Assembly (NCBI RefSeq): GCF_009674685.1
Contig: NZ_WKJI01000002.1
Span: forward strand, 806,001-870,000
Direction of reading: 5' to 3'
Origin: Pedobacter puniceum
GTDB lineage: Bacteria; Bacteroidota; Bacteroidia; Sphingobacteriales; Sphingobacteriaceae
DNA length: 64,000 nucleotides
Part shown: positions 35,156 to 44,481 of the stretch, in pieces
Numbering within the stretch: position 1 is the stretch's first letter
Layout: every line of letters begins with the position of its first letter
Program-made: the position numbers and the translations under genes
Notes under the pieces: model-generated
Seen by the model: the letters and a program-made list of their open reading frames with translations, nothing else
Told to the model about the DNA's origin: nothing
Databases searched by the model: none

Positions 35156-36211
35156 TCAATTTAAGTATTTTTTTAAAAAAGCAAAAATTAATTTAGGTTG
35201 TGCGTGTTGGTCTAAGTCGTTTAAATTCAGCCATAACCATCCGTTCTCTTTTACTATTTCTTCATTAATGCTATCAATTTCAATAAATGTGCTAAAAATT
35301 CTTTGGTGCGTTAAAATGTGTTTCACAGGAAAAGAAACGGCTTCTATTTTAGCATTTACTGGAAACCATAATAAATAATTCGGATGCGATTTTAACTCGG
35401 TAAGTGTGGGTTCTTGGTTAAACTCTATCATAGGGAAATCATGTAAACCAGCCCATATATCGCTGTTGTCTCTTCTTTTAAAAAGAATATGATTATTCTT
35501 TCTTACTACAAAATAAGAAAAGAATCGCTGCTTTATCTTTAATGTTTTAAGCTTTACAGGTAATTCATTAATTTTTTTGTTTTGATAAGCATAGCAAGAA
35601 GTTATAAAAGGGCAAATGCTACAATCAGGGTTTTTGGGCTTACATTGTAAAGCGCCAAACTCTATCATAGCTTGGTTATGTTCTCCGGCTAAATGTGGGT
35701 TTAACAGCTCGTTTGCAAGCTCTTGAAACTCTTTATTTCCTTTTGGTGTATTAATAGGGGTTTCTAATCCAAAGTGCCTCGAAAGCAATCTATATACATT
35801 GCCATCTACAACAGCTCGGGCTTCGTTTGCAGAAAATGATGATATAGCCGCCGCCGTATAGGCGCCAATACCCGTTAGTTTAATCAAAGAATTATAATCA
35901 GATGGGAAGATACCGTCATATTCTTCCATAACTTTTTTGGCAGTTTTAAGCATATTTCTGCCTCTCGAGTAATAACCTAAACCTTGCCATAGGCGAAGAA
36001 CTTCATCTTCAGAAGCGTTTGCGAAGTCTTTTACAGTTGGAAAACGTTCAGCAAATTTGAAATAATAAGGCATCCCTTGCTCTACACGAGTTTGCTGTAG
36101 TATAATCTCAGAAAGCCATATTAAATAAGCATCATTTGTATCTCTCCAGGGTAAGTCTCTCTTATTTGCTCTGTACCAATGGATTAGGCTGTTAGAAAAT
36201 TTCATGTACAA
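35156..36211 (-). CDS. mutY: A/G-specific adenine DNA glycosylase
   Basis: Removes adenine mispaired with 8-oxoguanine. 351 residues: helix-hairpin-helix with LTGIGAYTAAAISSFS, catalytic Asp region VVDGNVYRLLSR, a [4Fe-4S] cluster motif C-x6-C-x2-C-x5-C (CKPKNPDCSICPFITSC), and a C-terminal NUDIX-like domain (about 225-350) for 8-oxoG recognition. The ATG at 36205 (MKFSNSLIHWYR) is an alternative start two codons inside. Upstream of ssb. Confidence 0.96.
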   Translation of the reverse strand: MYMKFSNSLIHWYRANKRDLPWRDTNDAYLIWLSEIILQQTRVEQGMPYYFKFAERFPTVKDFANASEDEVLRLWQGLGYYSRGRNMLKTAKKVMEEYDGIFPSDYNSLIKLTGIGAYTAAAISSFSANEARAVVDGNVYRLLSRHFGLETPINTPKGNKEFQELANELLNPHLAGEHNQAMIEFGALQCKPKNPDCSICPFITSCYAYQNKKINELPVKLKTLKIKQRFFSYFVVRKNNHILFKRRDNSDIWAGLHDFPMIEFNQEPTLTELKSHPNYLLWFPVNAKIEAVSFPVKHILTHQRIFSTFIEIDSINEEIVKENGWLWLNLNDLDQHAQPKLIFAFLKKYLN

Positions 36212-36319
36212 AATTACGTTTAATGCTTTAAAAACATCAAAAAATAGCTTATAGGTTGTATTATAGCTTGTTGATTCAAAATTTTACGTATTTATTTTCC
36301 TTTATTCAACTAAAAGCAA

Positions 36320-36327
36320 TACTTTTG
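36320..36327 (+). promoter_or_regulatory. -7 box for the HU gene
   Basis: TACTTTTG, matching TAnnTTTG, 52 bp before the start codon. Confidence 0.5.
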
Positions 36328-36379
36328 CATCCCCAAATATCAGGTAGAATTAATTAAATATAAAAAAGAACATATAGAC

Positions 36380-36679
36380 ATGACAAAGGCAGAGATTATT
36401 GCTGAAATTGCAAATAAGACAGGAATTGAGAAAGTTGATGTGCAAGAAACCGTAGAGGCATTCTTTAAAGTAGTTAAGAACTCAATGGTTAGCGGAGAAA
36501 ATGTTTATGTTAGAGGTTTTGGAAGTTTTGTTGTTAAAAAGAGAGCAGAAAAAACAGCTAGAAATATTTCTAAAAATACAGCAATAATTATCCCAGAGCA
36601 TTTTGTACCAAGTTTCAAACCTGCAAAAGTGTTTGTAGATAAAGTAAAATCAGGTAATAAAGCATCGGTTAAAGCTTAA
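36380..36679 (+). CDS. HU/IHF-family DNA-binding protein
   Basis: 99-residue histone-like protein: MTKAEIIAEIANKTGIEKVDVQETVEAFF (helical half), NVYVRGFGSFVVKKRAEKTARNISKN (beta arms), PEHFVPSFKPAKVF. It bends and compacts DNA. It is followed after 5 bp by the TPR protein gene. The C-terminal KVKSGNKASVKA tail extends slightly past the usual 90-residue length. Confidence 0.95.
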   Translation: MTKAEIIAEIANKTGIEKVDVQETVEAFFKVVKNSMVSGENVYVRGFGSFVVKKRAEKTARNISKNTAIIIPEHFVPSFKPAKVFVDKVKSGNKASVKA

Positions 36680-36684
36680 AAATT

Positions 36685-37536
36685 ATGAAGACTAAACAAT
36701 ATATAGTAATAGGTAGTGTAGTGGTGTTGATGGGTATATTGTTAAGTCTTGATATTAAGGGCTTAGTTAAAGAAGAAGACTCCACCGAGGTTCAGGGAGG
36801 AAATAGTGCTGCTACTACTTCTGGTTCTACGGCGGCAGTTTCTCAAGAAAGTATCAGTGCTGTAGCTAAACAAAATATAAATGCTAGTTTAGCAGCAGAG
36901 ATAGAGAAGCTTGAAAAAGAATTAAAAGGCGCTTCTGATGATGAAGCTTTAGCATTGCAAAAGCAGTTAGCTCAGAAATGGGAAGATGTAAATCAGCCTT
37001 TACCTGCAGCTTTTGCTTATGAAGCTATTGCTACAAAACAACCAACTTTAGAAAGTTGGTTAAAGGCAGGTGATAAATTTACAGAAGGTTACCAGAATTA
37101 TAGTGATACAACTGCAATTCCGGGATTAATTGAAAAAGCGAAAAATGCATATTCAAAAGCATTAGAGCTTAATAAAGAAAGTTTAGAAGCTCAAACCGGT
37201 TTAGGTGTTGCTTATGTTAGCGAAGGTAAAAGTCCAATGCAGGGTATACAAATGTTACTAGCTGTGGTACAAAAAGACCCTAAAAACCTAAGCGCAAATT
37301 TAAATCTAGGTTTGTTTTCTATGAAATCTGGTCAGTTTAATAAAGCTGTAGATCGTTTTAAAACAGTCATATCAGTTGATCCTAAACCAGAAGCTTATTT
37401 CTATTTAGCAACAAGTTATGAAAACTTGGGAATGAAAAAAGAAGCAATTGCTGCTTACGAAAAAAGTAAAGAGCTTGCGGCAGATCCAGGTTTAACAAAC
37501 TTTGTGGATAGAAAAGTAAAAGAATTAAGTAATTAA
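36685..37536 (+). CDS. Membrane-anchored tetratricopeptide-repeat protein
   Basis: 283 residues: a single N-terminal membrane anchor (about 7-25), a low-complexity Ser/Thr/Ala linker, a short coiled coil (70-95), then about four TPR units from residue 100 (AKNAYSKALELNKESLEAQTGLGVAY, NLSANLNLGLFSMKSGQFNKAVDRFKTVISVDP, EAYFYLATSYENLGMKKEAIAAYEKSKEL). It probably serves as a protein-interaction platform facing the periplasm or cytoplasm. Adjacent to HU and the 29-residue gene; function unknown. Confidence 0.82.
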   Translation: MKTKQYIVIGSVVVLMGILLSLDIKGLVKEEDSTEVQGGNSAATTSGSTAAVSQESISAVAKQNINASLAAEIEKLEKELKGASDDEALALQKQLAQKWEDVNQPLPAAFAYEAIATKQPTLESWLKAGDKFTEGYQNYSDTTAIPGLIEKAKNAYSKALELNKESLEAQTGLGVAYVSEGKSPMQGIQMLLAVVQKDPKNLSANLNLGLFSMKSGQFNKAVDRFKTVISVDPKPEAYFYLATSYENLGMKKEAIAAYEKSKELAADPGLTNFVDRKVKELSN

Positions 37537-37558
37537 ATAAACATAAAAATTTAAGATT

Positions 37559-37648
37559 ATGCCAAGCGGTAAAAAAAGAAAAAGACATAAAATGGCTACT
37601 CATAAACGTAAAAAACGTTTAAGAAAGAACAGACACAAGAAAAAATAA
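37559..37648 (+). CDS. AURKAIP1/COX24-type small basic protein (29 residues)
   Basis: Reads MPSGKKRKRHKMATHKRKKR and ends LRKNRHKKK. Seventeen of 29 residues are Lys or Arg. The pattern KRKRHKM-x-x-HKRKKRLRK is that of the AURKAIP1/COX24 C-terminal domain, which in mitochondria is ribosomal protein mS38 and in mycobacteria bS22. A small-subunit ribosomal protein is therefore the best guess. It starts 22 bp after the TPR gene and is terminated by a hairpin before rng. Too short for most gene finders. Confidence 0.85.
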   Translation: MPSGKKRKRHKMATHKRKKRLRKNRHKKK

Positions 37649-37662
37649 TTTCTTGAATGCTT

Positions 37663-37704
37663 AACACGATGCTCTTTTCATTAACAAAAGAGCTTTGTGT
37701 TTTC
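37663..37704 (+). terminator. Terminator after the 29-residue gene
   Basis: Stem AACAC...GCTCTTTT / AAAAGAGC...GTGTT with an internal loop, then TTT. Confidence 0.65.
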
Positions 37705-37749
37705 TGTTTCAATATTATTTCCTAAAATATCCTTTGTAGATTAAAGTTC

Positions 37750-37757
37750 TATATTTG
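37750..37757 (+). promoter_or_regulatory. -7 box for rng
   Basis: TATATTTG matches TAnnTTTG and ends 20 bp before the TTG start codon; this supports the start being at 37778 and not further upstream. Confidence 0.5.
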
Positions 37758-37777
37758 AGCTTTCTAAAAATTAGCTA

Positions 37778-39328
37778 TTGGTAAAGGAGTTAATCATTAA
37801 TTCTACCCCAAATGGGGTAACTATTGCATTACTGCAAGACAAACAACTCGTAGAATTAAACAAAGAGCAAGTCAACAACAACTATGCTGTTGGTGATATT
37901 TACCTGGGTCGAATTAAAAAGATAATGCCCGGTTTAAATGCTGCTTTTGTTGATGTTGGCTACGAGAAGGATGCCTTTTTGCATTATTTAGACCTTGGTC
38001 CGCAAGTGCAAACTTTGTTAAAATTAACGAAGGTAGCCCGCAATGGTAATTTTAACGATTATCTTTTATCAAATTTTAAAAAAGAAAATGATATAGATAA
38101 AGCTGGTAAAATATCTACTGTATTAACCAAAAATACACTTCTACCAGTTCAAATAGCAAAAGAACCTATCTCTACAAAAGGTCCTCGTTTAAGTTCAGAC
38201 CTTTCTATAGCCGGAAGATTTGTTGTTTTAGTACCTTTTTCTGATGTTATTTCTATCTCTAAAAAGATAAAGAGTAATACTGAGCGTACAAGACTTAGGA
38301 AAATTGTTGAAGGTATAAAGCCAAAAAACTTTGGGGTTATCATTAGAACAGTTTCTGAGAAAAAGGGTGTAGCAGAAATTCAAAAAGATATTTTAGATCT
38401 GGTTTCTAAATGGGAGTCTTTCATGAAAAAGCTGCCTACAACAGAGCCATCTAAAAGAATTTTAGGCGAAATGGGTAGAGCGTCTACCATTTTAAGAGAC
38501 ATCTTAAACGCTGATTTCACTCATGTTCATGTAAATGATCCTGCTATTTACGAAGAAGTAAAATCTTACGTACATGAGATTTCTCCGGAGATGGAGAAAA
38601 TTGTAAAGCTTTATAAAGGTAAAGAGCCTATTTTTGAACATTTTGGAATCGAGAAACAAATTAAAGGTTCATTTGGTAAAACGGTAAATTTGGCCGGTGG
38701 TGCTTATTTAGTGGTAGAGCATACAGAAGCCCTACATGTGATTGATGTAAATAGCGGTAACAGAACAGCCAACCCAGAAAACCAAGAAGAAAACGCTTTA
38801 CAGGTTAATAAAGAAGCCGCAAAAGAAATTGCCAGACAGCTGAGATTAAGAGATATGGGAGGCATTGTTGTGATAGATTTTATTGATATGCACAAAGCGC
38901 CAAACAGAAAAGAGCTGTTTGATTTCCTAAAGGCAGAAATGAACCACGATAGGGCTAAACATACTATTTTACCTCCTAGTAAATTTGGTTTAGTTCAAAT
39001 TACCCGTCAAAGAGTTAGGCCAGAAATGAATATCGTGACTAGCGAAAAATGCCCAACTTGTGATGGTACTGGTGAAATTAAAGCTAGCATTGTTTTACTA
39101 GATGATATAGAAAGTAATTTAGACTATATCTTAAACGAACAAGCAGAAAAAGGTATTACGCTGTGTGTGCATCCTTACATAGAAGCTTTTATTAAAAAGG
39201 GCTTATTCTCTAAACAATTTAAATGGTTTTTTAAATATAACCAATGGGTTAAAGTTAAGGCCATTTCATCCTACCACTTAACAGAATTCCATTTTTTAAG
39301 TAGTAAGGAAGAGGAAATTAAGCTTTAA
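37778..39328 (+). CDS. rng: Ribonuclease G/E family endoribonuclease, TTG start
   Basis: RNase E/G family endonuclease of 516 residues acting in rRNA maturation and mRNA decay. An S1-like domain (about 35-110, GDIYLGRIKKIMPGLNAAFVDVGYEKDAFLHY) is followed by the DNase I-like catalytic part with conserved IDVNSGN and VVIDFIDM (metal-binding Asp) and the zinc-link CPTCDGTGEI. The gene starts with TTG (translation TTG-GTA-AAG-GAG gives MVKELIINST), which fits the usual family N-terminus; no ATG is available in frame nearby. Confidence 0.95.
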   Translation: MVKELIINSTPNGVTIALLQDKQLVELNKEQVNNNYAVGDIYLGRIKKIMPGLNAAFVDVGYEKDAFLHYLDLGPQVQTLLKLTKVARNGNFNDYLLSNFKKENDIDKAGKISTVLTKNTLLPVQIAKEPISTKGPRLSSDLSIAGRFVVLVPFSDVISISKKIKSNTERTRLRKIVEGIKPKNFGVIIRTVSEKKGVAEIQKDILDLVSKWESFMKKLPTTEPSKRILGEMGRASTILRDILNADFTHVHVNDPAIYEEVKSYVHEISPEMEKIVKLYKGKEPIFEHFGIEKQIKGSFGKTVNLAGGAYLVVEHTEALHVIDVNSGNRTANPENQEENALQVNKEAAKEIARQLRLRDMGGIVVIDFIDMHKAPNRKELFDFLKAEMNHDRAKHTILPPSKFGLVQITRQRVRPEMNIVTSEKCPTCDGTGEIKASIVLLDDIESNLDYILNEQAEKGITLCVHPYIEAFIKKGLFSKQFKWFFKYNQWVKVKAISSYHLTEFHFLSSKEEEIKL

Positions 39329-39388
39329 TTAATTCTTAATTTAATTTTATTTTTTTTAGAAATCTTTTATATTCATAAAAATTTATTT

Positions 39389-42300
39389 ATGAAAAAAAGA
39401 TTATTAGTAGCTGTAATTCTGTTTTTAACAGCTACAACCTCTATTTCCACAAGACTATTTGCACAGGATGAAATTAATAAAGGATGGACAGCCTTTTTAA
39501 ATAATAATACTACTGAGGCAAGTAATTATTTTAAGAAAGCACTAGAATCACCATCTACCAAATCAGAAGCTCTTTTAGGCTTAGCTTTTACATCTTCTTA
39601 TGATAAGGATGAAAATCTTGCTTTTAATTATTTTAATGATTTTTATAAATCACACCCTAATCCGGAACCTTATTTATTAGCCCTCTGGTCTAGTAGTATT
39701 CTTAATAATACTGGGGCTATAAAAAAGCCAACGCAGCTTTCATTTTACCAATCTATAGTTCAAAAACATGATTTAGATGGAGCTTTAAGTGCCATGGCTT
39801 ATGGCGTTTTAGGAAGCCATTTCCAAAGCCAGAAAATGTTTAAAGAAAGCGAAGAAATGTATGCTAAAATTGGAAGCTTAACAAATTGGCAAGTTTTAGG
39901 CGAGTTTGAAAATATATCAACCAGTGGATTTGATAAGACTTATGATGCGCTGTCACATCCTGAGCCTGATTTTGTTTTTAAAGATAAAAGAGGGGCTAAA
40001 GTAAATTGGTTTACACCTACTCATTTTAGGAAAGATAAGTGGATTGATTTTACAAATTATTTTTCTGCCGGATCTGCAATTGTATTTGCTCAAACTTTTG
40101 TGGAGAGCCCTATAGATCAAGAGATTCAGTTAAGAGTTGGGGTTTCTGGATCTTTAAAAGTTTGGTTGAATGATTTCCTTATCATTAGCGAGGAAGATGA
40201 GCGGAATAATGATTTGGATAGCTACATAAGAGAAATAAAGCTAAATAAAGGTTTCAATAGAATATTGGTGCAAGTTGGAGAGAGTTATGCTGGACGTTCA
40301 AATTTTTTAGTAAGATTAACGGATAAGAAAGGTAATCCTATCCCAACATTAAACCATACTCCTAAAAGCCAAACTTATAGTAAAGCGGTATCATATAATA
40401 CTAAAGAGGTGAAATTAAAGTCACATGATTTTTTTGCAACTAGCCTTAATAAAGGAATTTCTCATCAAATATTACAAATACTCTCCTTTTTAAGAGAAGA
40501 TAGAACTTATGAGGCCAGGAAAAGTCTCGAGCTGTTAAAGAAAGATTATCCGAAAAGTACTTACTTAAATATTCTTTTTACTGAACTTTTTAATCGGACA
40601 GATAACAGAACTGGCCTAGAAAGCACTCAAGAAAGTATCAAAGCAAATGATCCCGAGCATCCTGTGGCATTAACATTAGCTTACGAGTTCTATGCAAGTA
40701 AAAAGGACTTTGTTAAAATGGATGAATATTTAAAAAAGTTGGAAGATTTTTATGGTCCCAATCATCAAACAATTTTAACTTTTAAAATAGGTTACCATTC
40801 ATTAAAAAACGAAGTTGAGAAGTTAGTTTCCGTAGTAGAAAAGAGCTATCAACTTTATCCTGATAGGTATGAATTTGTTGAACTTAAATTTTTAGTAGAA
40901 AAAGAGATTAAGAAAAATAACAATGGTGCTATAGCAGTTATAAAAAAGTATCTAAAAACTTATAATAATTATAACGCAAGTAAACTTCTGGCAAACCTTT
41001 ATATATCAACTGGAGCATTTGATAAAGGTATTGAGGTCTTGGTAGAAGAAAGTACCAATAATCCTATTTCTAAGGATATTTATTTAGATATAATTAGACA
41101 ATACTATCAAGTTCAGAACTATGCTAAAGCTAAAGAGTTTGAACTTAAAGTTCTAGAACTCTCTCCTTATACTGATGTTTATCATTTAGATATTGCTAAA
41201 ATAAATAAAAGTTTAGGTAAGAAAGATGAGGCTATTGCGGCATATAAAAAAGTATTAGAATTAAATCCTAATAATTATGATGCCATTAAAGAGTTAAGAG
41301 AGATGCAGGGAAAAAAGCCGTTATTTAACTACTTTGAAAAAGTTGATATTTCTAAAGCTTTGGTAGATGCTCCTAAACAAAGTGATTATCCTGATGACGA
41401 ATGTATTATTTTGATAGATGAGGTTCAAACTATCATACATTCAAGCGGAGGTTCAGAAGAAAGATATTATATGCTAGCTAAGATACTCAATTCTAAAGGT
41501 GTAGAGAATTGGAAAGAATATACGGTATCTGCAAGCAGTAGACAAAGGTATTTAATAGAAGAAGCTGTTGTTATTAAAGCAAGTGGCCAAAAAGTACCGG
41601 GTGAGATAAATGATCAAGATATTGTTTTTACTAATTTAGAAGTAGGAGATGCTATTTATGTTAACTATCGAGTAGAAAACTATTCACAAGGGCAGCTAGC
41701 AAATAAATTTTGGGACACTTATTATTTCTCTCATTATTATCCATACAAGAAAACTAAATATAGCTTGTTGGTAGCGCAGAACATTCCACTACAATATAAG
41801 TTCTCGCAAAAAAATATAGAGCCCTTAAGAACTAAAATTGATGATTACGAGCTTTATGTATTTGAAAATATTAACCAAGAAGGGTTAAAATATGAAGATA
41901 AAATGCCTTCCATTGAAGATGTAGCTAATATCCTTTATTTATCAACTATTCCAGATTGGCGTTTTGTTTCTAATTGGTATTATGATATGGCTTCTGCGAA
42001 AGCAAGGCCCAATTATGAAGTAAAAGAAACTGTTAAGAATTTATTAGCGAACCAAAAAGGGGTCTTAAGTGATTACAATAAGGCAAAACTGATTTATGAT
42101 TACATAACGAGTAACATCACTTATAGCTCAGTACCGTTTCGTCAGAGCGGCTTAGTTCCACAAGAACCCGCTACAGTTTTGAATACCCTTATCGGCGATT
42201 GTAAAGATGTTTCTACTTTATTTGTCACGATGTGTAAAGAAGCAGGGTTAAATGCAAATTTAGTATTGGTTAATACCAGAGATAATGGTACTAAAAGTTT

Positions 42301-43144
42301 AATGTTGCCTTCTATAGATTTTAATCATTGTATAGCTAAAATTAATCTTAATAATAAACCTTACTATTTAGAGCTAACTTCATCTTATTTGCCATTTGGG
42401 AGCTTATACAATTCTAGCTTGCAATCTATTATTCTTGATATTGATGATTCTAAGAATGAAACAACTATAAAGTATTTAAATCCTGATACTAGATTGAAAA
42501 ATAATATTAGCAGAAAAGTTGATATTAAATTAAATAGTACAGATTTACTCATTAAAGAAGAAAACTTTAAGGTTTCTTCCAAAGCTGCTTCTGTAAGAGA
42601 AACTTATGCAGAGCTAAGTGAGAAAGATAAATCAAAAACGATGTTAGAAGGTTTAAGAGGAGCTAAGCCAATGTCAGAATTAACCTCATTAAAATTTAAA
42701 AATTTAGACAAAAACACATCTAATAGAGATAGCGTCTTTACTACTATAGAGTATACTATTAAAGATGATATCAAAACAATTGGTGGCATGCAAATTATTA
42801 CATTGCCATGGTCCAATCAAGCTTTGGCTTCTGATATCAATATTACTGATGATCGTAAGTTCCCGATAGATTTTACTAATGTTTACGGTATCGATTATGA
42901 ATCAGAAGTGATTACACTTGAACTTCCTCAAGGTAAAACAATTATAGAAAATATACCTTCTGTAAGTTATCAAAATGCCTATATAAACTATTCGCTAAAG
43001 TCAAAAATCATTAATAATAAATTAGTGTTTGAGCGTAAGTTTGAAATTAATAAAGATATGATTGGCGCTAGTGAAGTAAAAGACTTTATGGATACTTACA
43101 AGAAAATTATTTTGGCAGATAGCAAGCAACTAGCTATAAAATAA
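39389..43144 (+). CDS. Large secreted TPR and DUF3857/transglutaminase-like protein
   Basis: 1251 residues with signal peptide (cleavage near LFAQ, residue ~26). Residues 30-640 are mostly helical TPR-like repeats with an embedded beta domain (about 190-310). DUF3857 lies about 690-870. A transglutaminase-like core follows: YDYITSNITYSSV, NTLIGDCKDVSTLFVTMCKEAGL (catalytic Cys region) and DFNHCIAKIN (His). Then YYLELTSSYLPFG, where the usual catalytic Asp position reads Glu, and a C-terminal beta domain. Whether it is an active transglutaminase or peptidase is open. Proteins of this class are common in Bacteroidota envelopes; the function is unknown. Confidence 0.85.
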   Translation: MKKRLLVAVILFLTATTSISTRLFAQDEINKGWTAFLNNNTTEASNYFKKALESPSTKSEALLGLAFTSSYDKDENLAFNYFNDFYKSHPNPEPYLLALWSSSILNNTGAIKKPTQLSFYQSIVQKHDLDGALSAMAYGVLGSHFQSQKMFKESEEMYAKIGSLTNWQVLGEFENISTSGFDKTYDALSHPEPDFVFKDKRGAKVNWFTPTHFRKDKWIDFTNYFSAGSAIVFAQTFVESPIDQEIQLRVGVSGSLKVWLNDFLIISEEDERNNDLDSYIREIKLNKGFNRILVQVGESYAGRSNFLVRLTDKKGNPIPTLNHTPKSQTYSKAVSYNTKEVKLKSHDFFATSLNKGISHQILQILSFLREDRTYEARKSLELLKKDYPKSTYLNILFTELFNRTDNRTGLESTQESIKANDPEHPVALTLAYEFYASKKDFVKMDEYLKKLEDFYGPNHQTILTFKIGYHSLKNEVEKLVSVVEKSYQLYPDRYEFVELKFLVEKEIKKNNNGAIAVIKKYLKTYNNYNASKLLANLYISTGAFDKGIEVLVEESTNNPISKDIYLDIIRQYYQVQNYAKAKEFELKVLELSPYTDVYHLDIAKINKSLGKKDEAIAAYKKVLELNPNNYDAIKELREMQGKKPLFNYFEKVDISKALVDAPKQSDYPDDECIILIDEVQTIIHSSGGSEERYYMLAKILNSKGVENWKEYTVSASSRQRYLIEEAVVIKASGQKVPGEINDQDIVFTNLEVGDAIYVNYRVENYSQGQLANKFWDTYYFSHYYPYKKTKYSLLVAQNIPLQYKFSQKNIEPLRTKIDDYELYVFENINQEGLKYEDKMPSIEDVANILYLSTIPDWRFVSNWYYDMASAKARPNYEVKETVKNLLANQKGVLSDYNKAKLIYDYITSNITYSSVPFRQSGLVPQEPATVLNTLIGDCKDVSTLFVTMCKEAGLNANLVLVNTRDNGTKSLMLPSIDFNHCIAKINLNNKPYYLELTSSYLPFGSLYNSSLQSIILDIDDSKNETTIKYLNPDTRLKNNISRKVDIKLNSTDLLIKEENFKVSSKAASVRETYAELSEKDKSKTMLEGLRGAKPMSELTSLKFKNLDKNTSNRDSVFTTIEYTIKDDIKTIGGMQIITLPWSNQALASDINITDDRKFPIDFTNVYGIDYESEVITLELPQGKTIIENIPSVSYQNAYINYSLKSKIINNKLVFERKFEINKDMIGASEVKDFMDTYKKIILADSKQLAIK

Positions 43145-43157
43145 TGGCCTATGTTTT

Positions 43158-43190
43158 GTTCATGATGCTATAAAAAACAGCATCATGAAC
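43158..43190 (+). promoter_or_regulatory. Hairpin sequestering the start codon of the 62-residue gene
   Basis: GTTCATGATGCT, 9-nt loop, AGCATCATGAAC: a perfect 12-bp stem. The initiator ATG (43185-43187) is inside the 3' arm. It may double as a terminator for the upstream gene, though no T-run follows. Confidence 0.55.
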
Positions 43191-43373
43191 ATTAAAAGAA
43201 CCTTTGGAACCATATTAACCATTTTAGGAATTATTGGCTTAATTTATACAGCAGTAAATGTTATACAGCAATCGGCAGATACTAGAAGCTTAATTGTTGT
43301 TGGCATATTGGGTGTAATATTTTTCTTTACAGGGATAAGCTTGGTAAGAACAACTGCTGATACCTCTAAATAA
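43185..43373 (+). CDS. Small two-helix membrane protein, unknown function
   Basis: 62 residues with hydrophobic segments at about 8-26 and 35-53 (TILTILGIIGLIYTAVNVI, LIVVGILGVIFFFTGISL). No family recognised. It begins 40 bp after the large transglutaminase-like gene. Its start codon lies in a 12-bp hairpin. The stop is adjacent to the convergent EEP gene (0 bp between). Confidence 0.7.
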   Translation: MNIKRTFGTILTILGIIGLIYTAVNVIQQSADTRSLIVVGILGVIFFFTGISLVRTTADTSK

Positions 43374-44426
43374 CTAAGAAATAACCTCTTTATTTATTTT
43401 TTCTTCTGCCATTTTCTGTTCCTGTAAGCTAGCTTTTTCTTCATCATTTAGATAACTTGAAGCGGGTTTAAGTGCTAAATCAATAAACATCGGAAAATGG
43501 TCTGAGCCAGCAAAAGGTAAACGCTTTATTCTGTTTACCATAAATTCTTTTGAGCAGAAAATATGGTCTAAAGGAAAACGTAAAATGTAGCTCTTTGCAT
43601 TAAAAGTATTAAAAAATCCTCTTCCCTTCCTGGGGTCTAGTAGTTCAGAGGTTTTACAAAAAAGCTCTGTTGTATAACTCCAGGCAACATCATTCAAATC
43701 ACCCATCACTATAACGGGTATTTTTTGCTCTTTGGCCCATTTTCCTATGATGAGTAATTCTTTATCTCGGGCTGTAGAACGAGGGTTTTCTTGCGGAACG
43801 GGAGGCTCTGGATGTACACCATATAATTGAATCTTATTTCCGTTTGCTAAAATAACTTTAACACTTATAGAGGGTACATCATCCTTAACAAGGAAATGAA
43901 CCTGAGCATCCTCTATAGGAAACTTAGAAAAGAAAATCATTCCATAAGTATTCTCTAAAGGGCTTAAAATCTTATAAGGGTAGTCTTTCTCGGTTTCGGC
44001 TTTTAGTTTATCTGTCCATCTTTGGTTGGTTTCTACAAAGCATAAAACATCAGGTTTCAACTTTTGTACTTGTTTCATAATACTGTAATCTGTATTGTCT
44101 TGTAAAACATTAAATATCAGTATACTAATGTGTGATTCTTGGCCACTAGGATTACTTTGTATTTGTTTTTTACTCATTAAAGTAAAAGGATAAACCAGAT
44201 AGAAAAGATATACATTATTAATAGCAGATAAGCCAATAAAAGTATAATCTGATAGACTATGCCGGTTAAAGAAAATGGAAAATGTAAAAAATAAGAACAA
44301 GCTTATCAATAGCTTTTGAAAGCGAGGATACTCAAATACCCTAAAAATCCAGTAATCATTTCTGATAAAAGGAATAAATGAAAAAAGAATAAATAAATAT
44401 CCTAGGATAAGATTAAGGGTTTTCAT
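43374..44426 (-). CDS. Endonuclease/exonuclease/phosphatase (EEP) family membrane protein
   Basis: 350 residues. Two to three N-terminal membrane segments (about 3-20, 38-55, 60-80), then the EEP domain (about 97-325): SILIFNVLQDNTDY, VLCFVETNQRW (metal Glu), YGVHPEPP, VIVMGDLNDVAWS (D-x-N) and FAGSDHFPMFIDL (terminal SDH). A catalytic phosphodiesterase or nuclease fold facing the periplasm; substrate unknown. Confidence 0.88.
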   Translation of the reverse strand: MKTLNLILGYLFILFSFIPFIRNDYWIFRVFEYPRFQKLLISLFLFFTFSIFFNRHSLSDYTFIGLSAINNVYLFYLVYPFTLMSKKQIQSNPSGQESHISILIFNVLQDNTDYSIMKQVQKLKPDVLCFVETNQRWTDKLKAETEKDYPYKILSPLENTYGMIFFSKFPIEDAQVHFLVKDDVPSISVKVILANGNKIQLYGVHPEPPVPQENPRSTARDKELLIIGKWAKEQKIPVIVMGDLNDVAWSYTTELFCKTSELLDPRKGRGFFNTFNAKSYILRFPLDHIFCSKEFMVNRIKRLPFAGSDHFPMFIDLALKPASSYLNDEEKASLQEQKMAEEKINKEVIS

Positions 44427-44443
44427 AAAGTAGAGTAGTGTAG

Positions 44444-44473
44444 AAATAAAAAATCCTGCTGTTGAGCAGGATT
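44444..44473 (-). terminator. Terminator of the NlpC/P60 gene
   Basis: On the minus strand AATCCTGCT, 4-nt loop, AGCAGGATT then T5. It lies between the NlpC/P60 and EEP genes, so these are separate transcripts. Confidence 0.85.
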
Positions 44474-44481
44474 ACGATATT

